Shown here one piece after another: positions 25,518-32,838 of a stretch of 56,121 bases of DNA. The translations under genes and the position numbers were made by a program. The first letter of the stretch is position 1, and every line of letters starts with the position of its first letter. This DNA comes from a virus: the IMG/VR virus record IMGVR_UViG_3300037507_003763, positions 1-56,121 of that record. One strand, given 5' to 3'. The notes beneath the pieces were generated by a model. That model saw nothing but the letters and a program-made list of their open reading frames with translations. It was not told where the DNA came from and ran no database searches.

Positions 25518-25622
25518 AGCTGGAGAAACAAAAACTTCGTGTCCTAATCCGAAGTTATATAAATAGTAACGTCAGATTAGTATTAAACGAATTTTTATAT
25601 AGGTTTTATTTCAGGATTATAA

Positions 25623-25862
25623 TTAGGCTGTTACAGTGCTGGTGCTGGCGTTGGTGCCAGAAGCTGAAGAAACAGCTGGACTAATTTTATATACGCCTCT
25701 ACGTACTTGAGAGAATCTTGAAGGATTCTTTCTAATGTAGATATAAACGTTTTGAACAGTGCATCCAACTTCTGTCGCAAGTTGCTTAACCGTGACTTCA
25801 GCTGCTCCTGCGTATTTTCCGTTAATAAGCTGTTCAATTGCATTTGTTTTACCTCTTGGCAT
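25623..25862 (-). CDS. Small HTH-like DNA-binding protein
   Basis: Protein of 79 aa. TVKQLATEVGCTVQNVYIYI is a typical helix-turn-helix, followed by a wing (RRGVYKISP) and a Ser/Thr/Ala tail. GAGGAG before ATG 25862. Probably a regulator. Confidence 0.7.
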   Translation of the reverse strand: MPRGKTNAIEQLINGKYAGAAEVTVKQLATEVGCTVQNVYIYIRKNPSRFSQVRRGVYKISPAVSSASGTNASTSTVTA

Positions 25863-26058
25863 TTTATGTTCTCCTCTATGAGGTTTTTTGGTTTAATTTA
25901 TCCATACATTGGTTATATAAAGATATATAATCTTAGTATGAAAAAATGGATATTTCTGTAAATATCTTAACTTTTTCAGAAACTATGATTACAAATCATA
26001 TATATTATATAGTATAAATCAAGCCCAACATATATAAAATGAAGGGTTTAACAAATTT

Positions 26059-26310
26059 TTAAGCTAATGGTACAGACTTTAACTGGCAAAGAGCAACCAT
26101 GGATTGCTGCATTAGCTGAAGGCCCTCTGTCAAAGTTTTAAAACCACTCATAAAATTGATCACTGCCTCCTGATTGTCGGCACTGATTTCAAGAGTGGGA
26201 AACTTATCGAGGTACATGTCAAAAGTATCTTTATAGAAGTTCATCGCATCGAACAAGTCGGCTTCAAGTTGAAGCACTTCAAGATCCATCTTTTTAGTAG
26301 GGTAGGACAT
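26059..26310 (-). CDS. Small helical protein
   Basis: Protein of 83 aa, long amphipathic helices (LQLEADLFDAMNFYKDTF, FKTLTEGLQLMQQSM). Starts at ATG 26310, 1 bp from the upstream stop. Not recognised. An AT-rich gap of about 195 bp (25863-26058) downstream holds nothing I can identify. Confidence 0.62.
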   Translation of the reverse strand: MSYPTKKMDLEVLQLEADLFDAMNFYKDTFDMYLDKFPTLEISADNQEAVINFMSGFKTLTEGLQLMQQSMVALCQLKSVPLA

Positions 26311-26311
26311 A

Positions 26312-26782
26312 TTAAAATTCTGCCTCTCTGGTAACAGCTGCTTTATTGGTGGACCATACGATTTCTTTACCAAGGTCATCGTATATTTCTATCGCACCAT
26401 AAATCAGTATACCTTCTTTAGAAGTTGTAGTGATGTTGGATCGGTATTCAAATCCACCATTCTTGGTGTCAACTACCCAGGTTATTCTATGGTCTTCACC
26501 GTGCTCTTGAGCACGTTTAATTGCCAAGGTTCCGTAAGTAGACTTATGTAGATTTTGGGTAATCCACATAAACTTAGAACCTTTAGAATTAGGAAGAAGA
26601 ACTGAAGCATAGCCTGGGAAGATATCCCAGCCATCAACCTGTTTGGTCGGTGGCTTTTGAATGGTGTAGGTTTGGCCGCAATACTGTAAAGAATGATAAG
26701 ATGAATCAGTATCATATACAGCATTCCAAAGGGCGTGATGAACCCTTAGGATATCGCTGGCCTTGTCATCTGTAAGTTTCAT
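26312..26782 (-). CDS. Hypothetical protein
   Basis: Protein of 156 aa starting MKLTDDKASDILRVHHALW. Beta-rich middle with GYASVLLPNSKGSKFMWITQNLHK and KRAQEHGEDHRITWVVD. No family recognised. Start chosen at the first ATG that gives a helical, non-shadow N-terminus. Confidence 0.62.
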   Translation of the reverse strand: MKLTDDKASDILRVHHALWNAVYDTDSSYHSLQYCGQTYTIQKPPTKQVDGWDIFPGYASVLLPNSKGSKFMWITQNLHKSTYGTLAIKRAQEHGEDHRITWVVDTKNGGFEYRSNITTTSKEGILIYGAIEIYDDLGKEIVWSTNKAAVTREAEF

Positions 26783-26956
26783 AGTTTCACTTTCTTGTGC
26801 CTTTTGAAAAAAATGTGTGCCCCTACCACAATGCTCACCAAAGGGGGTAGGGAGCAAAGGGTAGGGGACTTGTACACATTTAAAGGACACTAAGTCTGGG
26901 GGGACATCCGAACCTATGAAAGGAGTTAAGTTGAGGTTGGTAGCGTCCTGTGTGTA

Positions 26957-27172
26957 TTAGACCCGAAGGTCTTGAATTTTGTAGGAACTATCTTTTTCTA
27001 GCTCAATGATCATTTGTTCGCAATAGTGTAGTAGATCACGTATCATGAGTTTATCGCTATTGGTAACCGTTATGTCTTCTAAGAGTTCTTTATAGTGTTT
27101 ATATTGATTAGCCAGCGCTTCGTGGAGGATAGATCGAGATGTCGTATTGTTAAAAGGGTTTAAGCTCAACAC
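26957..27172 (-). CDS. Small helical protein, probable GTG start
   Basis: About 71 aa. The open frame allows TTG at 27199, but GTG at 27172 has AGGAG six bases upstream and is preferred. Helical with LHEALANQYKHYKELLED. Not recognised. Confidence 0.55.
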   Translation of the reverse strand: MLSLNPFNNTTSRSILHEALANQYKHYKELLEDITVTNSDKLMIRDLLHYCEQMIIELEKDSSYKIQDLRV

Positions 27173-27238
27173 AACATCTCCTGACGAAATCGCCGACAAT
27201 TATTTTTTTATTTTGGGTTAGAATAATGCTGGACTTTG

Positions 27239-27322
27239 TTAAAACCACTGAAGTAGCTTTAAGACTACTAAGGTAGCAAAAGCCAGGGTAAAGATTTTCA
27301 TGAAGGGTGAAAAGTGAGACAT
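27239..27322 (-). CDS. Possible membrane microprotein (27 aa)
   Basis: MSHFSPFMK followed by IFTLAFATLVVLKLLQWF: one membrane helix. AAAGGA is 14 bases upstream, rather far. Weak call, supported by the many similar microproteins in this genome. Confidence 0.35.
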   Translation of the reverse strand: MSHFSPFMKIFTLAFATLVVLKLLQWF

Positions 27323-27826
27323 GGGGTGTAATAGATCCTTTCTTGGAATAATTTAAAAATTATAATAGATTGCCCGCAAATATAAAGGGTGCTTGTATAT
27401 AAGGATAGAGATAATAGAGATAAGGATAGATAGAGAGGAAGTAGAGGATATAACCAACTGTCCCTAGGGGCTAGGCTAGTTCATTGCTATATCAGGAAGA
27501 TATTAGGCATTGTTGGCAATGCTAGAGTGTAGCAGTGGGGGAATGTGGTGGGAAGTGGAGAGTAAGATATAGGATTATAGATTATTATATAAGTTTTATC
27601 TGGGCCCACCCTTGAAAAAGACTGTTAAAGTATATTTCGTTAACAAATTTTCTAGGCTAGTCCTTAGTAAAACTTTAAATTATAATAATATAACCTTGCT
27701 TTCTCTCTACTGTGTTCTCTATATTAGTATAAATAATATACTGAAGCATGTTGTTGATTTGCGGCGATTTTGAATCTATTTTAAAATTAAAATATTAGAG
27801 TGGTGGATCGACCGCAAGATTGGAGC
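27323..27826. other. 500-bp gene-free AT-rich region
   Basis: No plausible gene on either strand. It contains a purine-rich stretch with repeated GATAGA/GATAGAGA words (about 27405-27455) and several TATAAT-like words. It could be an untranslated RNA, a replication region or a long leader; nothing decides. Confidence 0.4.
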
Positions 27827-27864
27827 GGATGGGGTAGGCCCAACCACAAAGCCTACTCCCATCC
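27827..27864 (-). terminator. 13-bp hairpin after the 71-aa gene
   Basis: GGATGGGGTAGGC pairs with GCCTACTCCCATCC (one bulged base), 9 bp past the stop of the next gene. No T run, so perhaps a stabilising hairpin. Confidence 0.5.
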
Positions 27865-27873
27865 TAATCAGAC

Positions 27874-28089
27874 TCAAACATGGAGTGTTACGTTATACAT
27901 TCGCTTGAAGTCCCGTCTCATTGGATGCAGAGCGGACTCTGTTCCGTGAGTTATGTACATCGGACCTTTAATAGTAGAAGGGGGTACTATTTTAAAGACT
28001 CCTGATTTACTTCGGTTGACTTCGAAGCCTAACCGCTTCAATTCGGCTAGAATCTTCTTCATACTGGAAGATTGATGTTGGCGAGGCAT
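27874..28089 (-). CDS. Small HicA-like double-stranded-RNA-binding-fold protein
   Basis: Protein of 71 aa. The order helix (MKKILAELKRLGFEV), hairpin (NRSKSGVFKIVPP), strand with YITHGTES and helix (PMRRDFKRMYNV) resembles the HicA mRNA-interferase fold, with the His of THG in the usual place. No HicB partner is adjacent, so if related it may be a lone domain with another role. Confidence 0.45.
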   Translation of the reverse strand: MPRQHQSSSMKKILAELKRLGFEVNRSKSGVFKIVPPSTIKGPMYITHGTESALHPMRRDFKRMYNVTLHV

Positions 28090-28282
28090 CGCTCGTATTT
28101 CTCCTTCTGTGTGTTTGTTTGTCTGACTGCATACATGTTAGCACATGGCTGCAGCAAACACAACCTCACAGCGGAAAATATTTGAGCGGATAACACGCCT
28201 CATAAATTCGGCGGTTCCCGCTCTAAATTAAAAAAAGTTAGTTACTTCTGTATAGAGAGATAACATAGAGAGTTATTATTAT

Positions 28283-28308
28283 TTTTTGAATGAATTAAAA
28301 AAGAAGTT
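28283..28308. repeat. GAATGAA element, copy 2
   Basis: TTTTTTGAATGAATTAAAAAAGAAG, nearly identical to 24079-24102, again next to a terminator hairpin. The rest of the gap 28090-28363 has an inverted pair GAGCGG/CCGCTC and no gene. Confidence 0.5.
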
Positions 28309-28314
28309 TTGTAG

Positions 28315-28350
28315 AGTGCCCCCCAAGGGAATATTCCCAAGGGGGACACT
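28315..28350 (-). terminator. Hairpin terminator of the SSB-like gene
   Basis: AGTG-CCCCC and GGGGG-A-CACT flank the inner palindrome GGGAATATTCCC. Lies 14 bp beyond the stop of the 334-aa gene and is followed on the minus strand by T-rich sequence. Confidence 0.75.
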
Positions 28351-28363
28351 GCTACTGTTTGAT

Positions 28364-29368
28364 TCAGAAGGGGTCTTCCAAATTCGCGTCAGCAGATGCC
28401 GACACTGGTCCGTTGGCCTGAGCCGAGTTTGACCAAAGGTCACAGGCTACATCGCTTCCATTCACCGACAAGGTGAAACGACCACAAGGGGCGTTTACTG
28501 GATCGTAGATGTCCTGCTTTTCTTTGGCACCCGACGGGGTGACGGTGATGCGCTGCTGGCTGCCAGCCCAGTTGGAAACCCATTGACGGGAAAGCTGCAT
28601 GAGCTTATCCTTCTTCTCTTGGGCATCCTTGATCTTGGCTTGTGGCAGATCAGCCATCTTGGTCTCGATGATGTTTGCCTGCAGGCGCAGAGCAGTGACA
28701 CGCTGATAGGTATCAAATGCCGCGTCGACCAAGTTGATGAAACCTTGGTTTGTGCGGGACTTGCTACGGTCAGTGGTGCCAAGCTCGAAAGCCGTTACAG
28801 GAACACCAGTCTTGTGCTGATAGGCAGCAACGATGCGACCTGGGTTCTCAATGCGACCCGTGACATCGACTGCACCAGCAGCCTTGAAGGCGTTGATGGC
28901 GTGCTTGAAGCCGTCTTCGTTTGCACCGAACTGGTGGAAGAACAACGGCATACCGTTGGTGAAGTTCAAGCCAAGGCCAGCCAAGTGCTGGAGTTCGAAC
29001 TTGTCACGGTCAACCGTCTTGCCACCTTCAGTGACGAACTTGTAAAGCAAGTCTGTGATGGACATTTCCTGACCATCCAAAGTGACGCTAAGGTCGAGCT
29101 TGACAGGGTTCATCACACCAGTAACAAGGTAGTATTCCTTGCCAGTGTACGGTGACTTCTGACGAAGAACCGAGATGCGGCTGAGGCTTGCTTCACGCAG
29201 CGTGACCGAGGAGGGGATTTCCACTCCGTTGATCGAGCCCTTGAAGTTGACCTTCTTGTTGACACCGAGCATTTGAGTCCGTGCGGTGGACTGCAGATTG
29301 TCGATGTTGTCTGCAATCTGGTCGAACAAGTTCGTATCCAGATTGAATTTGCTGATGGTAGTTGCCAT
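28364..29368 (-). CDS. Probable abundant single-stranded-DNA-binding-like protein
   Basis: Protein of 334 aa. The last residues ANLEDPF look like the acidic-Pro-Phe tip of SSB proteins that recruits partner enzymes. The N-terminal two thirds do not show a clear OB fold by eye. Codon use (CGT, AAG, GAC, CTC) is far GC-richer than most neighbours, as expected for a very highly expressed gene or a recent arrival. It has its own strong terminator. The genome needs an SSB and none else is visible here. Function is inference. Confidence 0.5.
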   Translation of the reverse strand: MATTISKFNLDTNLFDQIADNIDNLQSTARTQMLGVNKKVNFKGSINGVEIPSSVTLREASLSRISVLRQKSPYTGKEYYLVTGVMNPVKLDLSVTLDGQEMSITDLLYKFVTEGGKTVDRDKFELQHLAGLGLNFTNGMPLFFHQFGANEDGFKHAINAFKAAGAVDVTGRIENPGRIVAAYQHKTGVPVTAFELGTTDRSKSRTNQGFINLVDAAFDTYQRVTALRLQANIIETKMADLPQAKIKDAQEKKDKLMQLSRQWVSNWAGSQQRITVTPSGAKEKQDIYDPVNAPCGRFTLSVNGSDVACDLWSNSAQANGPVSASADANLEDPF

Positions 29369-29419
29369 GGTATACTTTCTGTGTGATATTGTGAATAAGG
29401 GTGATTACTTTGATTTTGG

Positions 29420-29431
29420 ACGGATGTCCGT
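29420..29431. promoter_or_regulatory. Short inverted repeat upstream of the SSB-like gene
   Basis: ACGGA-TG-TCCGT, perfect. Position 50 bp before ATG 29368 and 23 bp past the previous stop fits an operator or small attenuator hairpin. Confidence 0.4.
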
Positions 29432-29453
29432 TATTTTATACGAACCGTAGAGA

Positions 29454-29630
29454 TTAGATCTCTGGAACGGTTGGCGTATCCTGAGGCTTCTCAGCGTTGA
29501 GACCTTCTACGAAGGCATCCTTGAGATCCTTAGTCTTTTCTACGGTCTTCTTCGGTGCGCTTTTGACGACCTTGAAGGTTGTGCCAGTGAACTTGCCAAG
29601 TCCACGGACTGCTTTGTCCATGATTGCCAT
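29454..29630 (-). CDS. Small basic protein, GC-rich codons
   Basis: Protein of 58 aa: Lys-rich helix (VVKSAPKKTVEKTKDLKDAF) and a Pro/Thr tail (PQDTPTVPEI). AAGGAGAAAACAC before ATG 29630. GC-rich codons like the SSB-like gene next to it, so probably abundant and co-expressed. Not recognised. Confidence 0.7.
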   Translation of the reverse strand: MAIMDKAVRGLGKFTGTTFKVVKSAPKKTVEKTKDLKDAFVEGLNAEKPQDTPTVPEI

Positions 29631-29684
29631 GTGTTTTCTCCTTGTTGTTTATTATGGTGTTTGATATTCGATATGTAAAAAAAT

Positions 29685-29759
29685 TTATTCTACATAATTG
29701 TCGCTTGGGAAGAGAACTTGAAGAATCTCTTCTATCATGTCGAAGAACCAGTCAAGCAT
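29685..29759 (-). CDS. Amphipathic microprotein (24 aa)
   Basis: MLDWFFDMIEEILQVLFPSD then NYVE. AGGGGGTGACAA before the ATG is a strong ribosome site. One amphipathic helix; it may bind the membrane surface. Confidence 0.45.
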   Translation of the reverse strand: MLDWFFDMIEEILQVLFPSDNYVE

Positions 29760-29841
29760 TTGTCACCCCCTATCCCTTCTTTTTTGTGTAAACCATAGTG
29801 GTTTGGGTCGGGATGAGTGAGATGACAAATGCCGCTGGTGA

Positions 29842-29988
29842 TCAACGATCAACCCAGTAACCATCTCTCCCAGCTGGGTGATTGGCGTAGGATGATCCAC
29901 GCTTGAAGTTATTTTGCTCTTTAACATAAATGTAAAGAGTTGCCATAACTGAATAGCTTGTTACGAATCCGAGGAGGAACTGTAACAT
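29842..29988 (-). CDS. Membrane microprotein (48 aa)
   Basis: MLQFLLGFVTSYSVMATLYIYV forms a membrane helix, followed by a polar tail with RDGYWVDR. AGGTAGGTAATAA precedes ATG, 3 bp after the stop of another microprotein. Confidence 0.55.
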   Translation of the reverse strand: MLQFLLGFVTSYSVMATLYIYVKEQNNFKRGSSYANHPAGRDGYWVDR

Positions 29989-29991
29989 TTA

Positions 29992-30075
29992 TTACCTACC
30001 TTTCCTGTAGATGAACCCACCTACAAAGAATGCTAGAGTTGTGATGATGATACCAATTGTTGTTTTCTTTCTCAT
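29992..30075 (-). CDS. Membrane microprotein (27 aa)
   Basis: MRKKTTIGIIITTLAFFVGG then FIYRKGR: a helix with basic ends. The ATG overlaps the upstream stop (ATGA), which strongly supports translation. Confidence 0.6.
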   Translation of the reverse strand: MRKKTTIGIIITTLAFFVGGFIYRKGR

Positions 30076-30404
30076 GAGTAGAGGTATTCCTTTTTCTCTT
30101 GAGCTTCGCGCCCATCCATGAGAACTTCAACAGCCAGGTACTGCTCAAGCACGATTTGCTTTGCTTGATTGAAATCAATGCAAGGGATCGTGAAGTGATG
30201 ATGGTCTGATGAATCACCAGTTGGAGATTGGATACCGAACTCAATCCATGCGGCAAGCTCTACTTCATTTTCAAGCCGGCGATATGCATTGTAGGAAGTG
30301 ATCCAGCCTTTGGGCATGGAGCGTCCATCTGTTCGGTATGCCATGAAGCCGTAGCACTCTGACTGGTCAGTCTTGTGCTGGTGCAGTTCAAGTTTGAACA
30401 ACAT
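30072..30404 (-). CDS. Hypothetical protein
   Basis: Protein of 110 aa. Segments GFMAYRTDGRSMPKGW and DHHHFTIPCIDFNQAKQIV. GGAG before ATG 30404. Sits in a tight string of overlapping genes. Not recognised. Confidence 0.68.
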   Translation of the reverse strand: MLFKLELHQHKTDQSECYGFMAYRTDGRSMPKGWITSYNAYRRLENEVELAAWIEFGIQSPTGDSSDHHHFTIPCIDFNQAKQIVLEQYLAVEVLMDGREAQEKKEYLYS

Positions 30405-30544
30405 TACTTATTCTCCTTCTTCTTGGATTGACTGCGTGGGTTGTGAACTCCAGGATTGTCTTTACGACGCTGTGAACGCCGTGCATTCTTTTCCTTGAGT
30501 CGGGTGGATTCATTCCACCACTTTGTGTTTTCAGGCGATGCCAT
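30404..30544 (-). CDS. Small very basic protein (46 aa)
   Basis: MASPENTKWWNESTRLKEKN then RSQRRKDNPG and a KKKENK end. AAGGAGAAAAGCA before the ATG and a TAATG overlap with the next gene mark this frame, not the longer overlapping frame, as real. Likely nucleic-acid binding. Confidence 0.65.
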   Translation of the reverse strand: MASPENTKWWNESTRLKEKNARRSQRRKDNPGVHNPRSQSKKKENK

Positions 30545-30662
30545 TGCTTTTCTCCTTGTCGTTGGTTAGAAACCAGCCGGCAATAAGAGTGATCCCCATT
30601 ATAATGAGGCTCCATATTGCTTGGGCTGTCATGATTGCTCTTACTGTTTTACCGAATGACAT
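30531..30662 (-). CDS. Membrane microprotein (43 aa)
   Basis: One membrane helix (WSLIIMGITLIAGWFL) with basic N-terminal and polar C-terminal ends. Start overlaps upstream stop (TAATG) and its tail overlaps the next gene by 14 bp, which contains that gene's ribosome site. Confidence 0.6.
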   Translation of the reverse strand: MSFGKTVRAIMTAQAIWSLIIMGITLIAGWFLTNDKEKSNGIA

Positions 30663-30871
30663 TACTTTCCCCTTTTGAAGTTGTCAATTATTGATAGGAA
30701 CTTTTCATCCATCTCCACATCGTATGGATACATGTTTTCTCGTACCATAGGTTTAGAAGAGATGATTTGAATTTGAACTTCTTGATTTCTGATTAACTTT
30801 GCCGTGAGCTTGGAACCAATTAAAGTACCAAGCCAGAAGGCAAATGGAATTGCGGTGATGAGCCAAAACAC
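30662..30871 (-). CDS. Membrane-anchored small protein, GTG start
   Basis: Protein of 69 aa starting at GTG 30871 with AGGAG seven bases upstream. N-terminal helix FWLITAIPFAFWLGTLIG, then a basic/polar domain. Not recognised. Confidence 0.62.
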   Translation of the reverse strand: MFWLITAIPFAFWLGTLIGSKLTAKLIRNQEVQIQIISSKPMVRENMYPYDVEMDEKFLSIIDNFKRGK

Positions 30872-31071
30872 TACTTGTTCTCCTTTAGCTTGTCTTCTAG
30901 GACTGTGATTCGTGCGATGATGTTCTTCAATTGAAGAGCAATCTCATCGTTCATTGTGGTTTGTGCGTGATTGATGTCGGACTGATCGTGCAAGATTTCA
31001 GTGATCTTTCCGATTGTGGTGCTGATGAGCTTGAAGTTTTTGGCTGCAAGCTGTGTGGGTGTTTCTTCCAT
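30871..31071 (-). CDS. Small coiled-coil protein
   Basis: Protein of 66 aa with heptads (FKLISTTIGKITEILHD; LQLKNIIARITVLEDKLKE). AAGGGAGATAGCAATC before ATG. Perhaps a partner of the anchored protein that follows it. Confidence 0.65.
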   Translation of the reverse strand: MEETPTQLAAKNFKLISTTIGKITEILHDQSDINHAQTTMNDEIALQLKNIIARITVLEDKLKENK

Positions 31072-31380
31072 GATTGCTATCTCCCTTTGGGTTTGTGGTT
31101 TTCTAATTGAAATAAAAAAATTATAATAACATTACTACCCCTTCTTTTCAAGGCTAGGGTAGAGTCGCGCAAGCAACCACTCTCACAACGACCCTACCCT
31201 AGCATATCCAATTGGGGATAGCAGAACTGGTGCCCTGTTATCAACTTTGCTACGGCTGGGCAAACCGATAGTGTTTTTAGGTGTTGACTACCCACCTAGC
31301 TATAGCTAGGATCTGTAGCGTCACAAGATCACGTATTGATCCCAACCTAATGATTGGGTACTTCTCTTGCGCGCAACATC
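31072..31380. other. Structured non-coding gap
   Basis: 309 bp without a gene but with much symmetry: a 15-bp near-perfect inverted repeat (31153-31167 with 31189-31203), a perfect 16-base palindrome CCTAGCTATAGCTAGG (31295-31310), and a CCCAA/TTGGG hairpin near 31345-31362. Candidate non-coding RNA or regulatory region. Confidence 0.5.
31123..31151 (-). promoter_or_regulatory. Promoter of the microprotein operon
   Basis: Minus strand TTGAAA, 17 bp, TATTAT. The start point would be about 45 nt before ATG 31071. The word AAAAGAAGGGG fills the start of the spacer, as at other minus promoters here. Confidence 0.55.
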
Positions 31381-31704
31381 TTATGACTTGCTCTTGTCAA
31401 TGATGGTGTCAATGGCAATGAGCTCAGCCAAGTGTTCGCGTGCCTTAGTGTCGAACTCACCTTCGGTCATTTGGAACAGCCATTCTGCAGCTCTTGGGAC
31501 TCTGTTGAATCCCTTGAAGATTTGCACATAGGTGCTGTCGTTGTCTGTAAGGTTGTACTGCACTGTGACACGCAAGGCCATCCTCTTGTGAAGTTGACCG
31601 TTTTGTTCGATATCACCTGCTTCTACAGTGAAGTGTCCACCGGTGAAATCAATGATGCAAACGTACTTGAAGGTATCCAGTAGGATACGGTTGGTGAATG
31701 ACAT
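31381..31704 (-). CDS. Hypothetical protein
   Basis: Protein of 107 aa starting MSFTNRILLDTFKYV; the frame is open a little further but the next gene ends there. Beta-rich (HFTVEAGDIEQNGQLH; MALRVTVQYNL) with a helical end. GC-richer codons. Not recognised. Confidence 0.68.
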   Translation of the reverse strand: MSFTNRILLDTFKYVCIIDFTGGHFTVEAGDIEQNGQLHKRMALRVTVQYNLTDNDSTYVQIFKGFNRVPRAAEWLFQMTEGEFDTKAREHLAELIAIDTIIDKSKS

Positions 31705-31721
31705 TACGAGACTCCAGTCTA

Positions 31722-31892
31722 TTAGCAATCTGTCCGGTGATTGTCTTCGTAGTACGATCCAACAGCCATTGCTGACTCTAGTGTTGGGCCGGACGTTAAC
31801 ATCACCAATTCTAGTTTTGCTCTTGACTGCTCGTGCAGCTCAAAAGCTTTATCTAGAAGATTGCGGAGGTGAATTACATTTCTTTCTGGCAT
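31722..31892 (-). CDS. Small helical protein (56 aa)
   Basis: MPERNVIHLRNLLDKAFEL then a helix ending YYEDNHRTDC. Contains one CGG (31734-31736) read as Arg. AGGGAGTAATC before the ATG. Not recognised. Confidence 0.6.
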   Translation of the reverse strand: MPERNVIHLRNLLDKAFELHEQSRAKLELVMLTSGPTLESAMAVGSYYEDNHRTDC

Positions 31893-31913
31893 GATTACTC
31901 CCTTGTTGGTTGA

Positions 31914-31942
31914 TAATTATTACTAGAACCCTTCTTTTCCAA
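31914..31942 (-). promoter_or_regulatory. Promoter before the 56-aa gene
   Basis: Minus strand TTGGAA, 17 bp, TAATTA, with AAAGAAGGG inside the spacer as at 31123-31151. Ends 22 bp before ATG 31892. Confidence 0.45.
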
Positions 31943-32143
31943 GTTCTGTTCGTGTTTCTAGAAGAAAGGGGGAGAACCCCGCGTACCGAGTCCACAACCA
32001 CAAACTGGGCGTGGGGTGCGGGGCGTAGCCCTGCGCAGGATGCGAACCCCCAAGGGGGTGAGCAGCCTGCAGAAAAAGGGGGGAATCGGTGAGTCCCGCC
32101 CGTCCAATAAAGGAACGAACGAGACCCACCGAATCGGGGGACT
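31943..32143. other. GC-rich non-coding stretch
   Basis: Around 200 bp, much richer in G and C than its surroundings, with two G/C hairpins (GGGG-AGAA-CCCC near 31968-31980 and CCCCC-AA-GGGGG near 32048-32059). No gene with a ribosome site found on either strand. Probably terminator plus leader of neighbouring genes. Confidence 0.4.
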
Positions 32144-32563
32144 TCAGAACGCTTCGTCAGCGCTCATGTCAGTCGAGGCGATGGCCTTGGCGTCCACACG
32201 AGAGGCGTAGACACGGGCTTCCTCGGTGACACTGAACTCCGCAGTCGGAACTGGGTCCGAAGCAGGAGCGTCAACTGTCACCTTCCCACCGAGGAACACC
32301 TGTCGCTTTGGAACCTTGAGTTCCGTCACAACACCGTCCTTGGTGTAGGTCGTCTCGACTTTCGATGCCCGCGACACGACTTCAGCCGAAATGACTGAGC
32401 CAGCACGAACATGCGAGGCGATTTGGTTGGGCAGCCAGCACCACTCACGGACACCATTGGAATCCTTGAGCAGATTGACTGCAGTGGCCTTGGGACCAGC
32501 ACCACCGATGCCAGCCACTACGAGTTTGACGGTCGTAGTCACCGCGTTGAGCATTTCGCTCAT
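32144..32563 (-). CDS. GC-rich abundant-type protein, unknown
   Basis: Protein of 139 aa. GC-rich codons like the SSB-like gene. Starts MSEMLNAVTTTVKLVVAGIG and has a beta-rich core. The end STDMSADEAF is acidic with a terminal Phe, similar in style to the LEDPF end of the 334-aa protein. GGGGG before the ATG. Function unknown; may be a replication-associated protein. Confidence 0.68.
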   Translation of the reverse strand: MSEMLNAVTTTVKLVVAGIGGAGPKATAVNLLKDSNGVREWCWLPNQIASHVRAGSVISAEVVSRASKVETTYTKDGVVTELKVPKRQVFLGGKVTVDAPASDPVPTAEFSVTEEARVYASRVDAKAIASTDMSADEAF

Positions 32564-32773
32564 ACCAATACCCCCTTAGGTAAGGTAGTAGTTGTGGGAT
32601 GGCGGGATTGCCAACCCTTCTTTTCCAAGTCAAATTGACATGGAAACCTGACCGTCAGCGACGAATCGCTTATAATATGGGGGACGGTGAGCGCCCCAAA
32701 CCTTTCTTTTCCCGCTGAAACAAGTTTATTTTGTATAAACCGTTTAGAAGCCAGCACATCAGCAAGGGAATCA

Positions 32774-32787
32774 GAGTTCTAGAACTC
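32774..32787. repeat. 14-bp perfect palindrome in a 275-bp gap
   Basis: GAGTTCTAGAACTC. Followed by two small hairpins (AGACTT/AAGTCT; CACTT/AAGTG) up to the stop of the 869-aa gene; together they may form its terminator. The rest of 32564-32838 holds AAAAGAAGGG words and no gene. Confidence 0.45.
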
Positions 32788-32838
32788 CAAAGACTTTTGT
32801 TTAGAAGTCTAAATACACTTCTTTACTATAAAAGTGAA

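Larger units (their letters stand above)
25233..25622. other. Non-coding gap with promoter-like site and inverted repeats
   Basis: 390 bp without a convincing gene. It holds a minus-strand extended -10 (25453-25458), a short hairpin GCCCG..CGGGC near 25422-25437, and a 9-bp perfect inverted repeat at 25492-25517. Nothing else seen. Confidence 0.5.

Noticed and set aside
28583-29155. 190-aa plus-strand reading frame inside the SSB-like gene
   Set aside because: It is antisense to a GC-rich gene, without ribosome site; such shadows are expected.
30388-30615. 75-aa reading frame across two small genes
   Set aside because: The two other-frame genes have good ribosome sites and start/stop overlaps; this one has neither.
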